DNA from: Holophagales bacterium
GTDB lineage: Bacteria > Acidobacteriota > Thermoanaerobaculia > UBA5066
Direction: 5' to 3'
Length of the DNA: 64,000 bases
NCBI GenBank assembly: GCA_016719485.1
Contig: JADJZB010000030.1
Location: 159,501 to 223,500, forward strand
A program made the position numbers and the translations under genes. Shown in pieces: positions 47,325 through 56,591 of the stretch. Under the pieces are notes generated by a model. It was not told the origin of the DNA. It saw only the letters and a list, made by a program, of their open reading frames with translations, and ran no database searches. Within the stretch, counting starts at the first letter, position 1, and each line of letters begins with the position of its first letter.

Positions 47325-49171
47325 GGCTGCGCCCCCGGCCGGGCCCGTCCGGCAGGCGGCTCGAGGGCCGGCACGGCCACCGCCCCCTGCCGCCGCGGGT
47401 CAGCCCCGCCCTCCCAGGCCGCTGCCGCTGCGTTCCAGGCGACGGCGTTGAGGGCGCAGAAGTTGCTCGTCTCGGGGCCCGGGGCGTAGGCCTCGAGGTC
47501 GTCGTAGCCGGCGGCCTGCAGGAAGTCGACATCCTCGGGCGTGAGAGGCGGGGCCACCTCGAGCCGCAAGCCCCTGTTGGCCCTTCCCTCGGACCAGACC
47601 GCCCGCGGCGCGGCCACCGCCTCGGCGACGCCGAGCCTCCCGTCGACGACGCCCACGACGACGTTCGCGATGGCGGACGGAATCTTGCTGCTGCCCGCCG
47701 CGCCGAGAACGAGGACGGCCCGGCCGTCGCGCAGGAGGATCGTCGGGGCGACGGCGGTCGTGAGGGGAGCCCCGGGAGCGAGGTACGACGGAGAGGCCGG
47801 CCGCTCGACGTCGAAGCCCTCCAGGAAGGCGTTGTACGGGAAGCCGAGCCCCGGGGTGACGTGGGTCGAGCCCCACGTTCTCCCGAGGCTGAGGGTGAGA
47901 GAGACCGCATTCCCCGCGCGGTCGACGACGGAGATGTGGGTCGTGTCGCGGTCGGAGAAGGCCCGCGTGGCCGCCTTCGCCGGCAGGACCTCCCGTGGGA
48001 GCGCCCGCCCGAGCCGGATCAGGCGGCCCAGCTCCGCGCCCCGGCCCGGGCGAAGCCAGGGAGACGTCTCGGGGCCGTCTCCCACCTCTTCCCCGGGCCG
48101 AACGCTCCGCCCGTCGGCGAACGCGATCCGGACCGACTCGACGATCGCCTGGCTTCGTGCCCACGCCTCGGCTCCGAGAACGTCCGGCGGAAACGACTGG
48201 AGGACGTGCAGCGTCTCGAGAACGAGGCCGCCGCCCCCCGGCAGGGGAAGCGAGAGGACGTCGAGATCGCGGTACTGGCCGCGGAGAGGGACCGTCTCGA
48301 CGATGCTCGCCGGAATCCGGGCGAGGTCGCTCGCGCCAAGGAACGCCGAGTGCCTCGAAAAGTCGGCCGCGATCTCCGCCGCGATGGCGCCGCGGTAGAA
48401 GTCGTCGGGCCCGGCCTCGGCGAGCCGGCGCAGCGTGCGGGCCAGGTCCGGGAAGGTGACGCGGTGGCCGACGGGGAAGGGAACCGCGAGCGCGTGGTCG
48501 TCACAGGAGCCCGTCATGTAGAGGGGGCGGAGCGAGGGCGACGCCTCGATCCTGTCCCGGTAGAGGAGGAGGAAGAGGCGCTCGCTCTCGGCGAGGAGGT
48601 AGCCGGCCTCGGCGAGGGCGACGGCGGGCGTCACGAGCTCGACCCACGGCCGGGTGCCGAAGCGGGCGTGGGCGCGCGCGAGCGTCGCCACCATTCCCGG
48701 CGCCGTCGGGGCGAGCGGCCCCGTCATCACCTGGTCCCGCTTCGCCGCTCTCGCGCGCGCCAGGTTGACGCGCGGAGGCGCGCGCAGGGGTGACAGGAAG
48801 GCCACGTCCTCGCCGTCCGCCGTGTGGACGATCATCCACGCCTGGCCGCCGACGCCCGAGCTGCCCGGCGCGGCCGCACCCGCCGCGAACGCGCCCGCGA
48901 CGGCCGCGTCGATCGCGTTCCCTCCCGCCTCGAGGACGGCCGCGGCCACCTTCGACGACGCCTCCGTGTCCGACGCGACAGCGCCCCAGGGCGACCGGCC
49001 ACCCAGGGGCGAGAGTGCCGCACCGGTCTGGCCCGGTCCCAGCGGTTTCGGCTTCGCGTCGGAGGCGGACGCCGCGTTGAGCCGCGCGGGGGCGAGCGCC
49101 GGACCGAGAAGGACGAGGGCGGCAAGGAGTGCCGCGAAGGGCCGGGCGGCGCGGAAGGCGGAGGCCGTCAT
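47321..49171 (-). CDS. Gamma-glutamyltransferase-like protein (second of a tandem pair)
   Basis: A 616-aa paralogue of the neighbouring ggt. Signal segment FAALLAALVLLGPALAPA. Matches are AAVLEAGGNAIDAAVAGAFA, PGSSGVGGQAWMIVHTADGE, the nucleophile Thr in DRDTTHISVVDRAGNAVSLT, and GAAGSSKIPSAI. The two proteins align along their whole length but are clearly diverged, so the duplication is old and the two may act on different gamma-glutamyl compounds. ATG 49171 chosen; GTG 49201 would put a charged stretch before the signal. Confidence 0.85.
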   Translation of the reverse strand: MTASAFRAARPFAALLAALVLLGPALAPARLNAASASDAKPKPLGPGQTGAALSPLGGRSPWGAVASDTEASSKVAAAVLEAGGNAIDAAVAGAFAAGAAAPGSSGVGGQAWMIVHTADGEDVAFLSPLRAPPRVNLARARAAKRDQVMTGPLAPTAPGMVATLARAHARFGTRPWVELVTPAVALAEAGYLLAESERLFLLLYRDRIEASPSLRPLYMTGSCDDHALAVPFPVGHRVTFPDLARTLRRLAEAGPDDFYRGAIAAEIAADFSRHSAFLGASDLARIPASIVETVPLRGQYRDLDVLSLPLPGGGGLVLETLHVLQSFPPDVLGAEAWARSQAIVESVRIAFADGRSVRPGEEVGDGPETSPWLRPGRGAELGRLIRLGRALPREVLPAKAATRAFSDRDTTHISVVDRAGNAVSLTLSLGRTWGSTHVTPGLGFPYNAFLEGFDVERPASPSYLAPGAPLTTAVAPTILLRDGRAVLVLGAAGSSKIPSAIANVVVGVVDGRLGVAEAVAAPRAVWSEGRANRGLRLEVAPPLTPEDVDFLQAAGYDDLEAYAPGPETSNFCALNAVAWNAAAAAWEGGADPRRQGAVAVPALEPPAGRARPGAQP

Positions 49172-49265
49172 CGCGGCGTAGAAGAGCCTCTCCGTCCGCA
49201 CCTGTCAACCCGCCCGGGGCCGCGTTCGACCTAGAATCGCGGCACATCCAGATTCCGGAGGCTCC

Positions 49266-49733
49266 ATGAAGCGGACAGCCCTCGCCTGCCTCGCCGTCGC
49301 GCTCCTCTTCGCGCCGTCACCGGCCCTCGCCGAGCCCGGTGACCGGAAGACCTACACGAAGACGCACCCGTTCGGCCCCGACCGGGAGTCGAAGGTCGGG
49401 ATCCGGCAGGGCCCCGTGACGATCGAGTCGGTGAGGATCCGCAACTGGCCCGACGCCGACGACTTCGCCGACGCCGAGAGGGACCTGAACGAGACGCACA
49501 CGATGGTCGTCGAGTTCGAATACTCGAACCGCGACGAGGCGCGCGACTGGAAGTGCCTCTACGTCGTCACGATCAACGGAAAGGACGGCGCCGTCTGGGC
49601 CGAGAACGACCGGACCGCCACGCTCGACGCGGGGAAGATCGGCGACACGAACAAGATGTTCGTGAAGATGAAGACCCGCTACTACAAGCAGGTCCGCTCG
49701 TTCAAGGTGAGGTACGAGATCTGGAGGAAGTGA
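49266..49733 (+). CDS. Small exported protein, unknown
   Basis: A 155-aa exported protein with signal peptide MKRTALACLAVALLFAPSPA ending ALA. The mature part is a beta-rich domain: GIRQGPVTIESVRIRNWPDA, TMVVEFEYSNRDEARDWKCL, VTINGKDGAVWAENDRTATL and a basic end RSFKVRYEIWRK. It has the same outline as the exported protein at 59921 (a strand, an Asp-rich loop, VxFxYxN, then a 'D-G-A/G-V' hairpin), so the two are probably distant paralogues. Function unknown. Confidence 0.68.
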   Translation: MKRTALACLAVALLFAPSPALAEPGDRKTYTKTHPFGPDRESKVGIRQGPVTIESVRIRNWPDADDFADAERDLNETHTMVVEFEYSNRDEARDWKCLYVVTINGKDGAVWAENDRTATLDAGKIGDTNKMFVKMKTRYYKQVRSFKVRYEIWRK

Positions 49734-49742
49734 GGCCGGCCG

Positions 49743-50321
49743 TCAGCGGCCGCCGACCGCGTCGGGGAAGAGGAGCTCCTGCGGCCTGAGGGTGGGCAGG
49801 AGCGCTTCGATGGCTCTCTTCGCCCAGCCGTCGCGCCCCGCCGGGTCGAACGTCAGGAAGGGCACCTTCCACTCCTCGAGCGTCGCGAGGAGGAGCGCGT
49901 CGATGTCGTGCTGGAAGGCGAGGTCGGTGTCGCGCACGCCGTCGAAGCTCGGGTCGCCGACGATCGGGACGCGGAAGAGGACGTCGTAGGTCGGGAGCCA
50001 CGCCCGGACGAGCTCCTCGAGGACCTTGACGTGCGGCTCTCCCGGCGCGGCCCGCTTCAGGTAGCAGTAGTTGTCGAGGACGGCGCGGTCGCAGACGACG
50101 ACCTCGGCCTTGGCCTCGGCCTGCAGCTCCCAGGCGATCTGCGTGTGGAGGATCCACGCCTGCGCCTTCACGGTCGTGTCGCGGTTGATCGGGAGAGGGC
50201 ATTCGCGCGCCACTTCACGCACGAGCTCCACGGTGAGGTCGCGGCGCTTGAGCGACGCGGCGAGGTCGTAGCAGAGGGTCGTCTTGCCGACGCCGTGGGT
50301 TCCGATGAACGCGATCTTCAT
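49743..50321 (-). CDS. P-loop ATPase/kinase-like protein (AAA_28 type)
   Basis: A 192-aa cytosolic protein. MKIAFIGTHGVGKTTLCYDL is a P-loop, and VVVCDRAVLDNYCYLKRA holds the Walker B-like Asp. The layout fits the AAA_28/NadR-like group of small nucleotide-binding proteins that often phosphorylate small molecules. FQHDIDALLLATLEEWKVPF is a helix near the C-terminus. ATG 50321 is used because it starts the P-loop strand directly; the frame is open 33 bases further. It lies beside the phosphatase gene at 50400. Confidence 0.8.
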   Translation of the reverse strand: MKIAFIGTHGVGKTTLCYDLAASLKRRDLTVELVREVARECPLPINRDTTVKAQAWILHTQIAWELQAEAKAEVVVCDRAVLDNYCYLKRAAPGEPHVKVLEELVRAWLPTYDVLFRVPIVGDPSFDGVRDTDLAFQHDIDALLLATLEEWKVPFLTFDPAGRDGWAKRAIEALLPTLRPQELLFPDAVGGR

Positions 50322-50399
50322 CCGCCCCGATCCTCGCACGAACGCGGGGCACACGCCCGTTGCGACGAGACTCAGTGCGAGTAGGCCCCCCGGGAAGAC

Positions 50400-52739
50400 T
50401 CAGGACCAGATGGTCCTGCGGACGACGACGACGCTCGTGTCGTCGGCGGGCTCGCCCTCGCCGACGTGGGCGCGCCAGTCGCCGAGGAGCGCCTCCAGGA
50501 TCGACTCGGCGGGCCGCCGCCAGAGACCGACGCGCTCGAGGACCTCGCGCGGCTTGTGGTAGCCGTACGGGTCGTCGAAGCGGTCGGGGCCTTCGAAGAG
50601 GCCGTCGGAGGCGAGGACGAGGCTCGCGGCGCCCGGCAGCTCGAACTCCGTCTCCTCGTAGATGCGCGCCGGGCCCTTGCCGAGCGGCAGGCCGGAGGCC
50701 GTCAGCTCGCGGACCCTTCCCTCGACGACGAGGAGCGGGTACGGGTGGCCCGCGTTCGCGAGGACGGCGCGCCCCGTCTCGGGCTCGATCCGCACGAGGA
50801 CGAGCGAGGTGAAGAGGCGCCCCGTGTTCGCCGCGCGCAGGACGCGGTCCACCTCGACGAGGATCTCCGCCGGCCGCCGCCCCGCCTTGACGAGCGTCAG
50901 GAGACAGGCCTTCACCATCGCCCCCTGGATGCCGCACGAGAACCCGTGCCCGGCGACGTCGCCCGCGGCGACCCAGAGGGCCCCCTCCTCGTCGACGAGA
51001 AACTCGTACAGGTCTCCCCCGGCCTCGGTCGCGAGGATCGTCTTCGCCGCGATCTGGAGCCCCGGCACCTCGGGCGGGTGGTCGGGGAGGAGGGCCACCT
51101 GCATCCGCGACAGGAGGTCCATCTCGTGCTTCACGCGCGTCTCGCTCTCGATGCGCTTGATGAAGTCGGGCGCGTCGAGCCGTGCCTCGTCTTCTCTCTC
51201 GGGCTTGCGGGTCGCCACGACCCCGACCCACGCGAGGACCGCGAGGACCGATGCCGCCAGCAGCATCGGCGCCACGAGCTCTCCGGGGAAGCGCAGCGAC
51301 GCGAGGAGATCGCGCAGCAGCGCGGGTGTCGTCGCCGCGACGAGGAGGCCGGTGAGGCCGAGCGTCCGGAAGGCGAGGAGGAGGATCGCCGCCTCGGCGA
51401 GGCTGAGCACCAGTGTCGCTCCCCAGGGGGCGTACTGGAAGGCGCACGAGTAGAGAAGGGCGTACCCGATCGCGCCGAGCGCGTCGGCCCTTTCGCGGGA
51501 GAGGACGAACCGGAAGAGGGCCGCCACGAGGACGAGGCTCGCCGCCGCGTACGGCCCCTCGAGGAGGGCGTTCGCGATGCCGCCGAAGAGCGGGAGGACG
51601 TAGGACGGCGATTCCGCGTGGACCCCGCGGAGGCCCGCCGCCGCGACTCCCGAGGCGAAGAGGAGGCGCAGGCCGGCCACCGCCGCGCCGAGGCCGAGGC
51701 CGCCCAGGATCGCCTTCCCGAGGCGCGGCGAAAGGCGCCCGGCGGCGAGGGCGTCGAGGCTCGTCCGGAAGCCGGTGACGGTGTCGCGCAGGAGCGACTC
51801 GGCGACGGCCCAGTACGCGACGAGGGCGACGGCCATGAAGATCCGCCCGGTGAGGATGATCCCCGCCGTGTACCCGCTCTGCCCTTCGAGCTCGAAGAGG
51901 GAGCCCGAGAGGACCATCGCGCCGAAGCCGAGGAGGCCGAGGCCGATCGCGATCCGGAAGCCGAGGCGCCGCCGGAAGAGGAGGACGCCGAGGAGGACGA
52001 CGACGAGGAGGCCGACGATGGCGAAGAGGGGAATCGCGATGATGAGGGCCCGCGACTTCATGCGCTCGAAGCGGTGGCCGACGTCGGGGTCCGACAGCTC
52101 GCGCGAGACGATCAGCATCGCCGGCGTCGGCGCCAGGCGCGTGAGGACCTCGCGCGGCCCCTCGCCCCTCGCCTCGAGCGCGGTGACGCGGACGATCGCA
52201 TTCCCGCTCTCGTAGTCGGCCGAGGGGCCGATCGCATGGCCGCGGGCCAGCCGCGCGAGAACGGCCTCGGCGAAGCGCTCGCGCGCCCCCGCGAGCTCCC
52301 CCGTCGGGGCCGCGACGCGGAAGAGGCTCCCGCTCGTGAACTCGAGGCGCCGCATCGACCCGTCGCGCCCGATGGCGATCTCGGTCCGTCCCGTCCCGAC
52401 GCCCGGGACGCGAAGGTCCCCCGACACGACCCACGACCCGAGCGCGCCGTGCCGGGCGAGCCACGCCGGCGCCTCCCTCCCGAGCCGGCGGTAAGCCCTC
52501 TCGAGCTCGGAGCTCGCGAGCGCGTTGCGCACCTTCGCCTTCGGCGAGAGGAGCGTCGCGCCCGCCGCGGCCATCTCGTCCCGCGCCGTCTGCAGCGCCG
52601 ATTCCTTCGACACGCCGAGCGGCTGCCACTCGGGAAGGACGCGGTGCGCCGCGACGGCGCCGGCGGCGAGGACGGCGAACCCCGCGAGGAGAGGCGCCCA
52701 CGGAACGCGCGGGCGCGGGGGCCGGGCGTTCCCGGTCAC
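50400..52739 (-). CDS. Membrane-bound SpoIIE/RsbU-type PP2C protein phosphatase
   Basis: A 779-aa protein. One N-terminal helix, an extracytoplasmic part (about residues 40-230), then eight to ten helices (about 235-510), then a cytosolic PP2C/SpoIIE domain from about 540. The phosphatase motifs are LLSRMQVALLPDHPPEVPGL, GGDLYEF (metal Asp), AAGDVAGHGFSCGIQGAMVK, SDGLFEGPDRF and a final ADDTSVVVV. Such enzymes remove phosphate from anti-sigma antagonists or similar proteins in signal pathways. No anti-sigma gene lies nearby. GTG 52739. Confidence 0.9.
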   Translation of the reverse strand: MTGNARPPRPRVPWAPLLAGFAVLAAGAVAAHRVLPEWQPLGVSKESALQTARDEMAAAGATLLSPKAKVRNALASSELERAYRRLGREAPAWLARHGALGSWVVSGDLRVPGVGTGRTEIAIGRDGSMRRLEFTSGSLFRVAAPTGELAGARERFAEAVLARLARGHAIGPSADYESGNAIVRVTALEARGEGPREVLTRLAPTPAMLIVSRELSDPDVGHRFERMKSRALIIAIPLFAIVGLLVVVLLGVLLFRRRLGFRIAIGLGLLGFGAMVLSGSLFELEGQSGYTAGIILTGRIFMAVALVAYWAVAESLLRDTVTGFRTSLDALAAGRLSPRLGKAILGGLGLGAAVAGLRLLFASGVAAAGLRGVHAESPSYVLPLFGGIANALLEGPYAAASLVLVAALFRFVLSRERADALGAIGYALLYSCAFQYAPWGATLVLSLAEAAILLLAFRTLGLTGLLVAATTPALLRDLLASLRFPGELVAPMLLAASVLAVLAWVGVVATRKPEREDEARLDAPDFIKRIESETRVKHEMDLLSRMQVALLPDHPPEVPGLQIAAKTILATEAGGDLYEFLVDEEGALWVAAGDVAGHGFSCGIQGAMVKACLLTLVKAGRRPAEILVEVDRVLRAANTGRLFTSLVLVRIEPETGRAVLANAGHPYPLLVVEGRVRELTASGLPLGKGPARIYEETEFELPGAASLVLASDGLFEGPDRFDDPYGYHKPREVLERVGLWRRPAESILEALLGDWRAHVGEGEPADDTSVVVVRRTIWS

Positions 52740-52752
52740 GGCGTCTCGAGCG

Positions 52753-53745
52753 TCACGATCGGCCGAGAGCGGGAACGAAGGTCTTCCCCGTCGTCATCTC
52801 GAGCATCCGGTCGAGCGACCGTTTCGCCCGAACCCGGATTCCCTCCTCCACCTCGATCGCCGGACGGAGGTCGCGCAGGGCGAGCCAGAGCTTCTCCAGC
52901 GAGTTGCGCTTCATGTGCGGGCAGGTGTTGCACGAGCAGCCGTCGTCGGGCGGTGCCGGGATCAGCTCCTTGCCCGGCGCCGCCCGCTTCATCTGGTGGA
53001 GGATCCCTTCCTCCGTCGCGACGATGAAGGAGGCGTGCTCCGATTCCGTCACGTGCTTCAGGAGCGCCGAGGTCGAGCCGACGAAGTGCGCGTGGGCCAG
53101 GATCCGCTCGTCGCACTCCGGGTGGGCGACGAGGCGGGCCCGCGGGTTCCTCACCATGAGGTCGAGGATCCGCTTCTCCGAGAAGGTCTCGTGGACGACG
53201 CACGTCCCCGGCCAGACGACGAACTTGCGGTCGAGCTTCTTCTCGAGCCAGGCCGCGAGATTCCTGTCCGGAGCGAAGACGATCGGGTCGGGCAGCTGGC
53301 GGAGGATGGCCTCCGCCGAGGAGGAGGTGACGATGACGTCGGAGAGCGCCTTCACCGCCGCCGAACAGTTGATGTAGGAGACGACCGTGTGCCCCGGGTA
53401 CTTCCGGAGCCACTCGGAAAAGAACGGCGCCGGGCAGCCGTCTGCGAGCGAGCACCCCGCTTCGAGGTCCGGCACGACGACCGTCTTCTCCGGCGTCAGG
53501 ATCTTCGCGGTCTCGGCCATGAAGTGCACGCCGCAGAACGCGATGACCGGCCGGGACGATTCCTTGCCCTTGCGGGCCAGCTCGAGCGAGTCGCCGACGA
53601 AGTCGGCCACGTCCTGGACCTCGGACTCCTGGTAGTAATGGGCCAGGACGAGGGCGTCCCGTTCCTCCTTCAGGCCCAGGATCGCCCCGGGAAGGTCGTC
53701 GGGAGGCGGCGGCGCCGGCGGGGCGGCGGGAAGTGGAACGCTCAC
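52753..53745 (-). CDS. nadA: Quinolinate synthase
   Basis: Iron-sulfur enzyme that makes quinolinate from iminoaspartate and dihydroxyacetone phosphate for NAD synthesis, 330 aa. Signatures are ALVLAHYYQESEVQDVADFV, SLELARKGKESSRPVIAFCG, VHFMAETAKIL, PDLEAGCSLADGC, the Cys of VVWPGTCVVHETFSEK, ARLVAHPECDERI and GCSCNTCPHMKRN, giving the 4Fe-4S ligands. GTG 53745 is the likely start. nadB and nadC are not in the window. Confidence 0.95.
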   Translation of the reverse strand: MSVPLPAAPPAPPPPDDLPGAILGLKEERDALVLAHYYQESEVQDVADFVGDSLELARKGKESSRPVIAFCGVHFMAETAKILTPEKTVVVPDLEAGCSLADGCPAPFFSEWLRKYPGHTVVSYINCSAAVKALSDVIVTSSSAEAILRQLPDPIVFAPDRNLAAWLEKKLDRKFVVWPGTCVVHETFSEKRILDLMVRNPRARLVAHPECDERILAHAHFVGSTSALLKHVTESEHASFIVATEEGILHQMKRAAPGKELIPAPPDDGCSCNTCPHMKRNSLEKLWLALRDLRPAIEVEEGIRVRAKRSLDRMLEMTTGKTFVPALGRS

Positions 53746-53799
53746 GTGGGAGATATTACGGCTCCTTCCGGCGCCGGGTTCGCCTTCGCCGGCCTTACC

Positions 53800-54702
53800 A
53801 TGGGCGCCAGCGTGAAGTGTCGTTCGCCCTTCGTGGCTCCCCTCGTGGCCCTCGTCGTTCTGCTGGCGGCCGTTTCCTCGCCCGCAGATGCCGCCACGAA
53901 GAAGAGGCGGACGAAGAAGAAGGCGGCCCCGATCCCGGAGGTGCCGCGGCCCCACGACCCGTTCCAGGTGACGTTCCCGTCGAGCGACGGGGTGAAGCTG
54001 GTCGCGACGTGGAAGCCCTCGCCCGCCGGGGCGTCCGCCCCCGCCGTCCTCCTCCTCCACGCGTTCTCCCGCGAGCGCCGCGAGCTGGCAGACCTTGCCG
54101 ACGAGCTCACCGCCCGGGGCTTCTCGACGCTCGCCCTCGACCTGCGCGGCCACGGCGAGTCGGTTTGGAAGGGCGGCGCGCGCATGGGCACCTCGCCGTC
54201 GCTCCAGTCGTCGCCGAGCGGCTTCCCGCGCGACGTCGAAGCCGCCTGCGCCTGGCTGCGCGGCCGGTCTTCGCGCCTCGCCGTCGTCGGGTTCTCGCTC
54301 TCCGGCAACCTCGCGGCGCTCGCCACGGCGACCGGCTGGGCCGAGTCCGCGGTCGCCGTCTCCCCGAACGCCGAACGCTTCGAGCAGCTCGCCGGCACGC
54401 GTCCGAAGACGCCGCGGGGTCTCCTCGTGGTCGCCTCCGAGAAGGACCCCGGCCGTGCCGAGTCCGCGCAGGCGCTGGATGCCGTGGGACGGGAGCCGAA
54501 GGCCACGGCGCTCTATTCGGGCACCGCGCACGCGCTCGAGCTCCTGCGGGAAGAGCCCGCGGCCAGGGCCGCCACCATCGAATGGCTCGAGGCGCGCCTC
54601 GGGCCGGTCGCGCCTCCGCCCGCCCCGGTCGCGACGATCCCGGTGCCCCAGCCCTCCCTCACCCCGAGCGAAGCTCCGGCGCCGGGAGGCGAGTTCCGGT
54701 GA
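53800..54702 (+). CDS. Exported alpha/beta-hydrolase
   Basis: A 300-aa protein with signal segment FVAPLVALVVLLAAVSSPAD, a short Lys/Arg-rich stretch TKKRRTKKKAAP, then an alpha/beta-hydrolase domain. LLLHAFSRERRELADLADEL and LDLRGHGES form the oxyanion and neck region, GFSLSGNLAAL carries the nucleophile Ser, and YSGTAHALELLREEP carries the catalytic His. The C-terminus is Pro-rich. It overlaps the exonuclease gene by four bases (GTGA). Substrate unknown. Confidence 0.85.
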   Translation: MGASVKCRSPFVAPLVALVVLLAAVSSPADAATKKRRTKKKAAPIPEVPRPHDPFQVTFPSSDGVKLVATWKPSPAGASAPAVLLLHAFSRERRELADLADELTARGFSTLALDLRGHGESVWKGGARMGTSPSLQSSPSGFPRDVEAACAWLRGRSSRLAVVGFSLSGNLAALATATGWAESAVAVSPNAERFEQLAGTRPKTPRGLLVVASEKDPGRAESAQALDAVGREPKATALYSGTAHALELLREEPAARAATIEWLEARLGPVAPPPAPVATIPVPQPSLTPSEAPAPGGEFR

Positions 54703-55382
54703 AAACGCTGGTATTTGACATCGAGACCGTCGGGCTGCCGTGGCTCGACCTCGATCCGCTCGTGCGCGAGTGGCTGACGCGGGGCGCCGAGGACGGCGAG
54801 AGCTACAGGTCGAAGAAGGACTGGCGGTCGCTCTCCCCCTATGCCGCAAAGGTCATCGTCATCGCCGCCCTCAACCCCGATACGGGGCACGGAAAGGTCT
54901 GGTACGAGGCCCCCGAGGTCTCGTCGCGCCCTTCCCGCGACGGCCTTTTCGAGGAGATCGGCGGCGACGAGAAGACGCTCCTGGCGGGCTTCTGGGAGAC
55001 GGCGACGAAGTTCGACCGCCTCGTCTCGTTCAACGGCCGCTCCTTCGACGGGCCGTTCCTCTCCGTGAGGAGCGCGATCCACGGCGTGGCGCCGTCGCGC
55101 AGCCTCGCCGGCTACCGCTACTCGGTCGAGTCCCACGTCGACCTGATGGAGATCCTCACCTTCCAGGGGGCCGCGGGGACCCGCCCCTCGCTCCACGCCG
55201 CCTGCGTCGCCTTCGGCATCCCGTCGCCCAAGTCGGCCGAGATGCACGGCTATGCCGTCGGCGACGCCTACGCCGAGGGGCGGCTTCCCGAGATCCTCGA
55301 CTACTGCCGCCGCGACGTCGACGCCACGGCGGAGCTCCTGCGCCGGCTCGAGCCGACGCTGCTGCCCCTTTTCCGCCGCTGA
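54699..55382 (+). CDS. DnaQ-like 3'-5' exonuclease
   Basis: A 227-aa RNase H-fold exonuclease, close to the predicted polysaccharide-polymerase/DNA_pol_B_exo2 group. Motif I is KTLVFDIETVG (DxE), motif II FDRLVSFNGRSFDGPFL, and motif III YCRRDVDATAELLRRL (catalytic Asp). It probably degrades single-stranded or primer-end DNA. GTG 54699 inside the stop of the hydrolase gene. Nothing truncated. Confidence 0.88.
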   Translation: MKTLVFDIETVGLPWLDLDPLVREWLTRGAEDGESYRSKKDWRSLSPYAAKVIVIAALNPDTGHGKVWYEAPEVSSRPSRDGLFEEIGGDEKTLLAGFWETATKFDRLVSFNGRSFDGPFLSVRSAIHGVAPSRSLAGYRYSVESHVDLMEILTFQGAAGTRPSLHAACVAFGIPSPKSAEMHGYAVGDAYAEGRLPEILDYCRRDVDATAELLRRLEPTLLPLFRR

Positions 55383-55489
55383 GCGCACCCGGCGGCCCGC
55401 CGTGCCCGGCGGGCCTATACTCGGGGCGTCCCTGCCGTGCGGAGGAGCAGCATCCGCGGCCAATCTGACGTCTGCCCTAGGAGGCCCCG

Positions 55490-55900
55490 ATGAATCGCAA
55501 GGTCATCGCCCTGGTCGAAGACCCCTTCTGGAGGTCGAAGATCGACAACGCGGTGAGGTCCGTCGGTGCAACGACCGTTTTCCTCTCGGACCCCGCGGAA
55601 GCCGCGGGCGCCCTCGAGCCGGGCGCGCCGGTCATCATCGTCGTCGACCTGGCGCTGAAGATGCCCCCGTTCGAGGCGATGGCCCGCCTGAAGAAGACCA
55701 AGGCGACGGCCGGGGTGCCGGTGGTGGGTTACTTCGACATGGCCCGAAAGGACCTGAAGGAAAAGGCCCTCGCCGCCGGATTCGACGACGTCCTTTCCCG
55801 GTCTTCCTTCGCGGAGCGCTTCGCGGACCTCGTCCTGAAGTACCTCCTGCCGGGCGGCGTCCGGATGGAGGAGTCGGAGAACGAGCTGCCCGAGGAGTAG
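55490..55900 (+). CDS. Degenerate receiver-domain (CheY-like) protein
   Basis: A 136-aa stand-alone receiver fold: KVIALVEDPFWRSKIDNAVR, IIVVDLALKMPPFEAMARLK with the phospho-acceptor Asp near residue 53, then VPVVGYFDMARKDLKEKALA and AAGFDDVLSRSSFAERFADL. The usual acidic pair is reduced to one Asp (ED), the Thr/Ser after strand 4 is Gly-Tyr, and the conserved Lys appears as Arg. Phosphorylation may be impaired or signal-independent. It converges on mglA, and such receivers (RomR/FrzX-like) often control MglA, which I offer as inference. Confidence 0.78.
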   Translation: MNRKVIALVEDPFWRSKIDNAVRSVGATTVFLSDPAEAAGALEPGAPVIIVVDLALKMPPFEAMARLKKTKATAGVPVVGYFDMARKDLKEKALAAGFDDVLSRSSFAERFADLVLKYLLPGGVRMEESENELPEE

Positions 55901-55930
55901 AGGGAATACCCGGGGCCGCTTCTTCCGGGA

Positions 55931-56515
55931 CTACTTCTTCCGAAGCTCCATCAGCACCTGCTTCGCGACGGCTTTCAGCGTGTCGAAGACGCCGACGCCG
56001 GTCGGAGCGGTGGCCTCGAAGGTCGGCTCGCCCTTGGTGTTCAGCTGGCGGTACATCTCGTCGGCCGGGATGGCCGTCGGGAGGTCCCGCTTGTTGAGCT
56101 GGAGGACGTAGGGGATCGTCGCCAGGTCGAAGCCGTGATCGCGGAGGTTCTTCTCGAGGTTCTGCAGCGACTCGGCGTTGGCGTCCATCCGGGCTTCCTG
56201 CGAGTCGGCGACGAAGACGACCCCGTCGACACCCTTGAGGATGAGCTTGCGGCTCGCGTCGTAGAAGACCTGCCCGGGAACGGTGTAGAGGTGGAAACGC
56301 GTCTTGAAGCCGCGCACCGTGCCGAGGTCGAGCGGGAGGAAGTCGAAGAAGAGCGTCCGGTCGGTCTCGGTCGCCAGGGAGATCAGCTTCCCCTTCGCCG
56401 CGGGATTGGTCCGGTCGTAGATGTACTGCAGGTTCGTCGTCTTCCCGCAGAGGCCGGGACCGTAGTAGACGATCTTGCAGTTGATCTCGCGGGCGGCGTA
56501 GTTGATGAACGTCAT
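55931..56515 (-). CDS. mglA: MglA, Ras-like polarity GTPase
   Basis: A 194-aa small GTPase that marks a cell pole in Myxococcus and relatives. TFINYAAREINCKIVYYGPG with LCGKTTNLQYIYD is the characteristic N-terminus and P-loop, PGQVFYDASRKL the switch-II region, and LQLNKRDLP the specificity motif. The catalytic Arg of MglA lies in TDRTLFFDFLPLDLG. ATG 56515 matches family members; a TTG seven codons earlier is in frame. It stands next to mglB, its GAP. Confidence 0.95.
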   Translation of the reverse strand: MTFINYAAREINCKIVYYGPGLCGKTTNLQYIYDRTNPAAKGKLISLATETDRTLFFDFLPLDLGTVRGFKTRFHLYTVPGQVFYDASRKLILKGVDGVVFVADSQEARMDANAESLQNLEKNLRDHGFDLATIPYVLQLNKRDLPTAIPADEMYRQLNTKGEPTFEATAPTGVGVFDTLKAVAKQVLMELRKK

Positions 56516-56591
56516 CGCTTCGGCACTCTCAGACAATCCCCCGCGCGGCGGAGGGTTCCCTCAGGGTGTCGACGAGGCGCGGCTCTCATGC

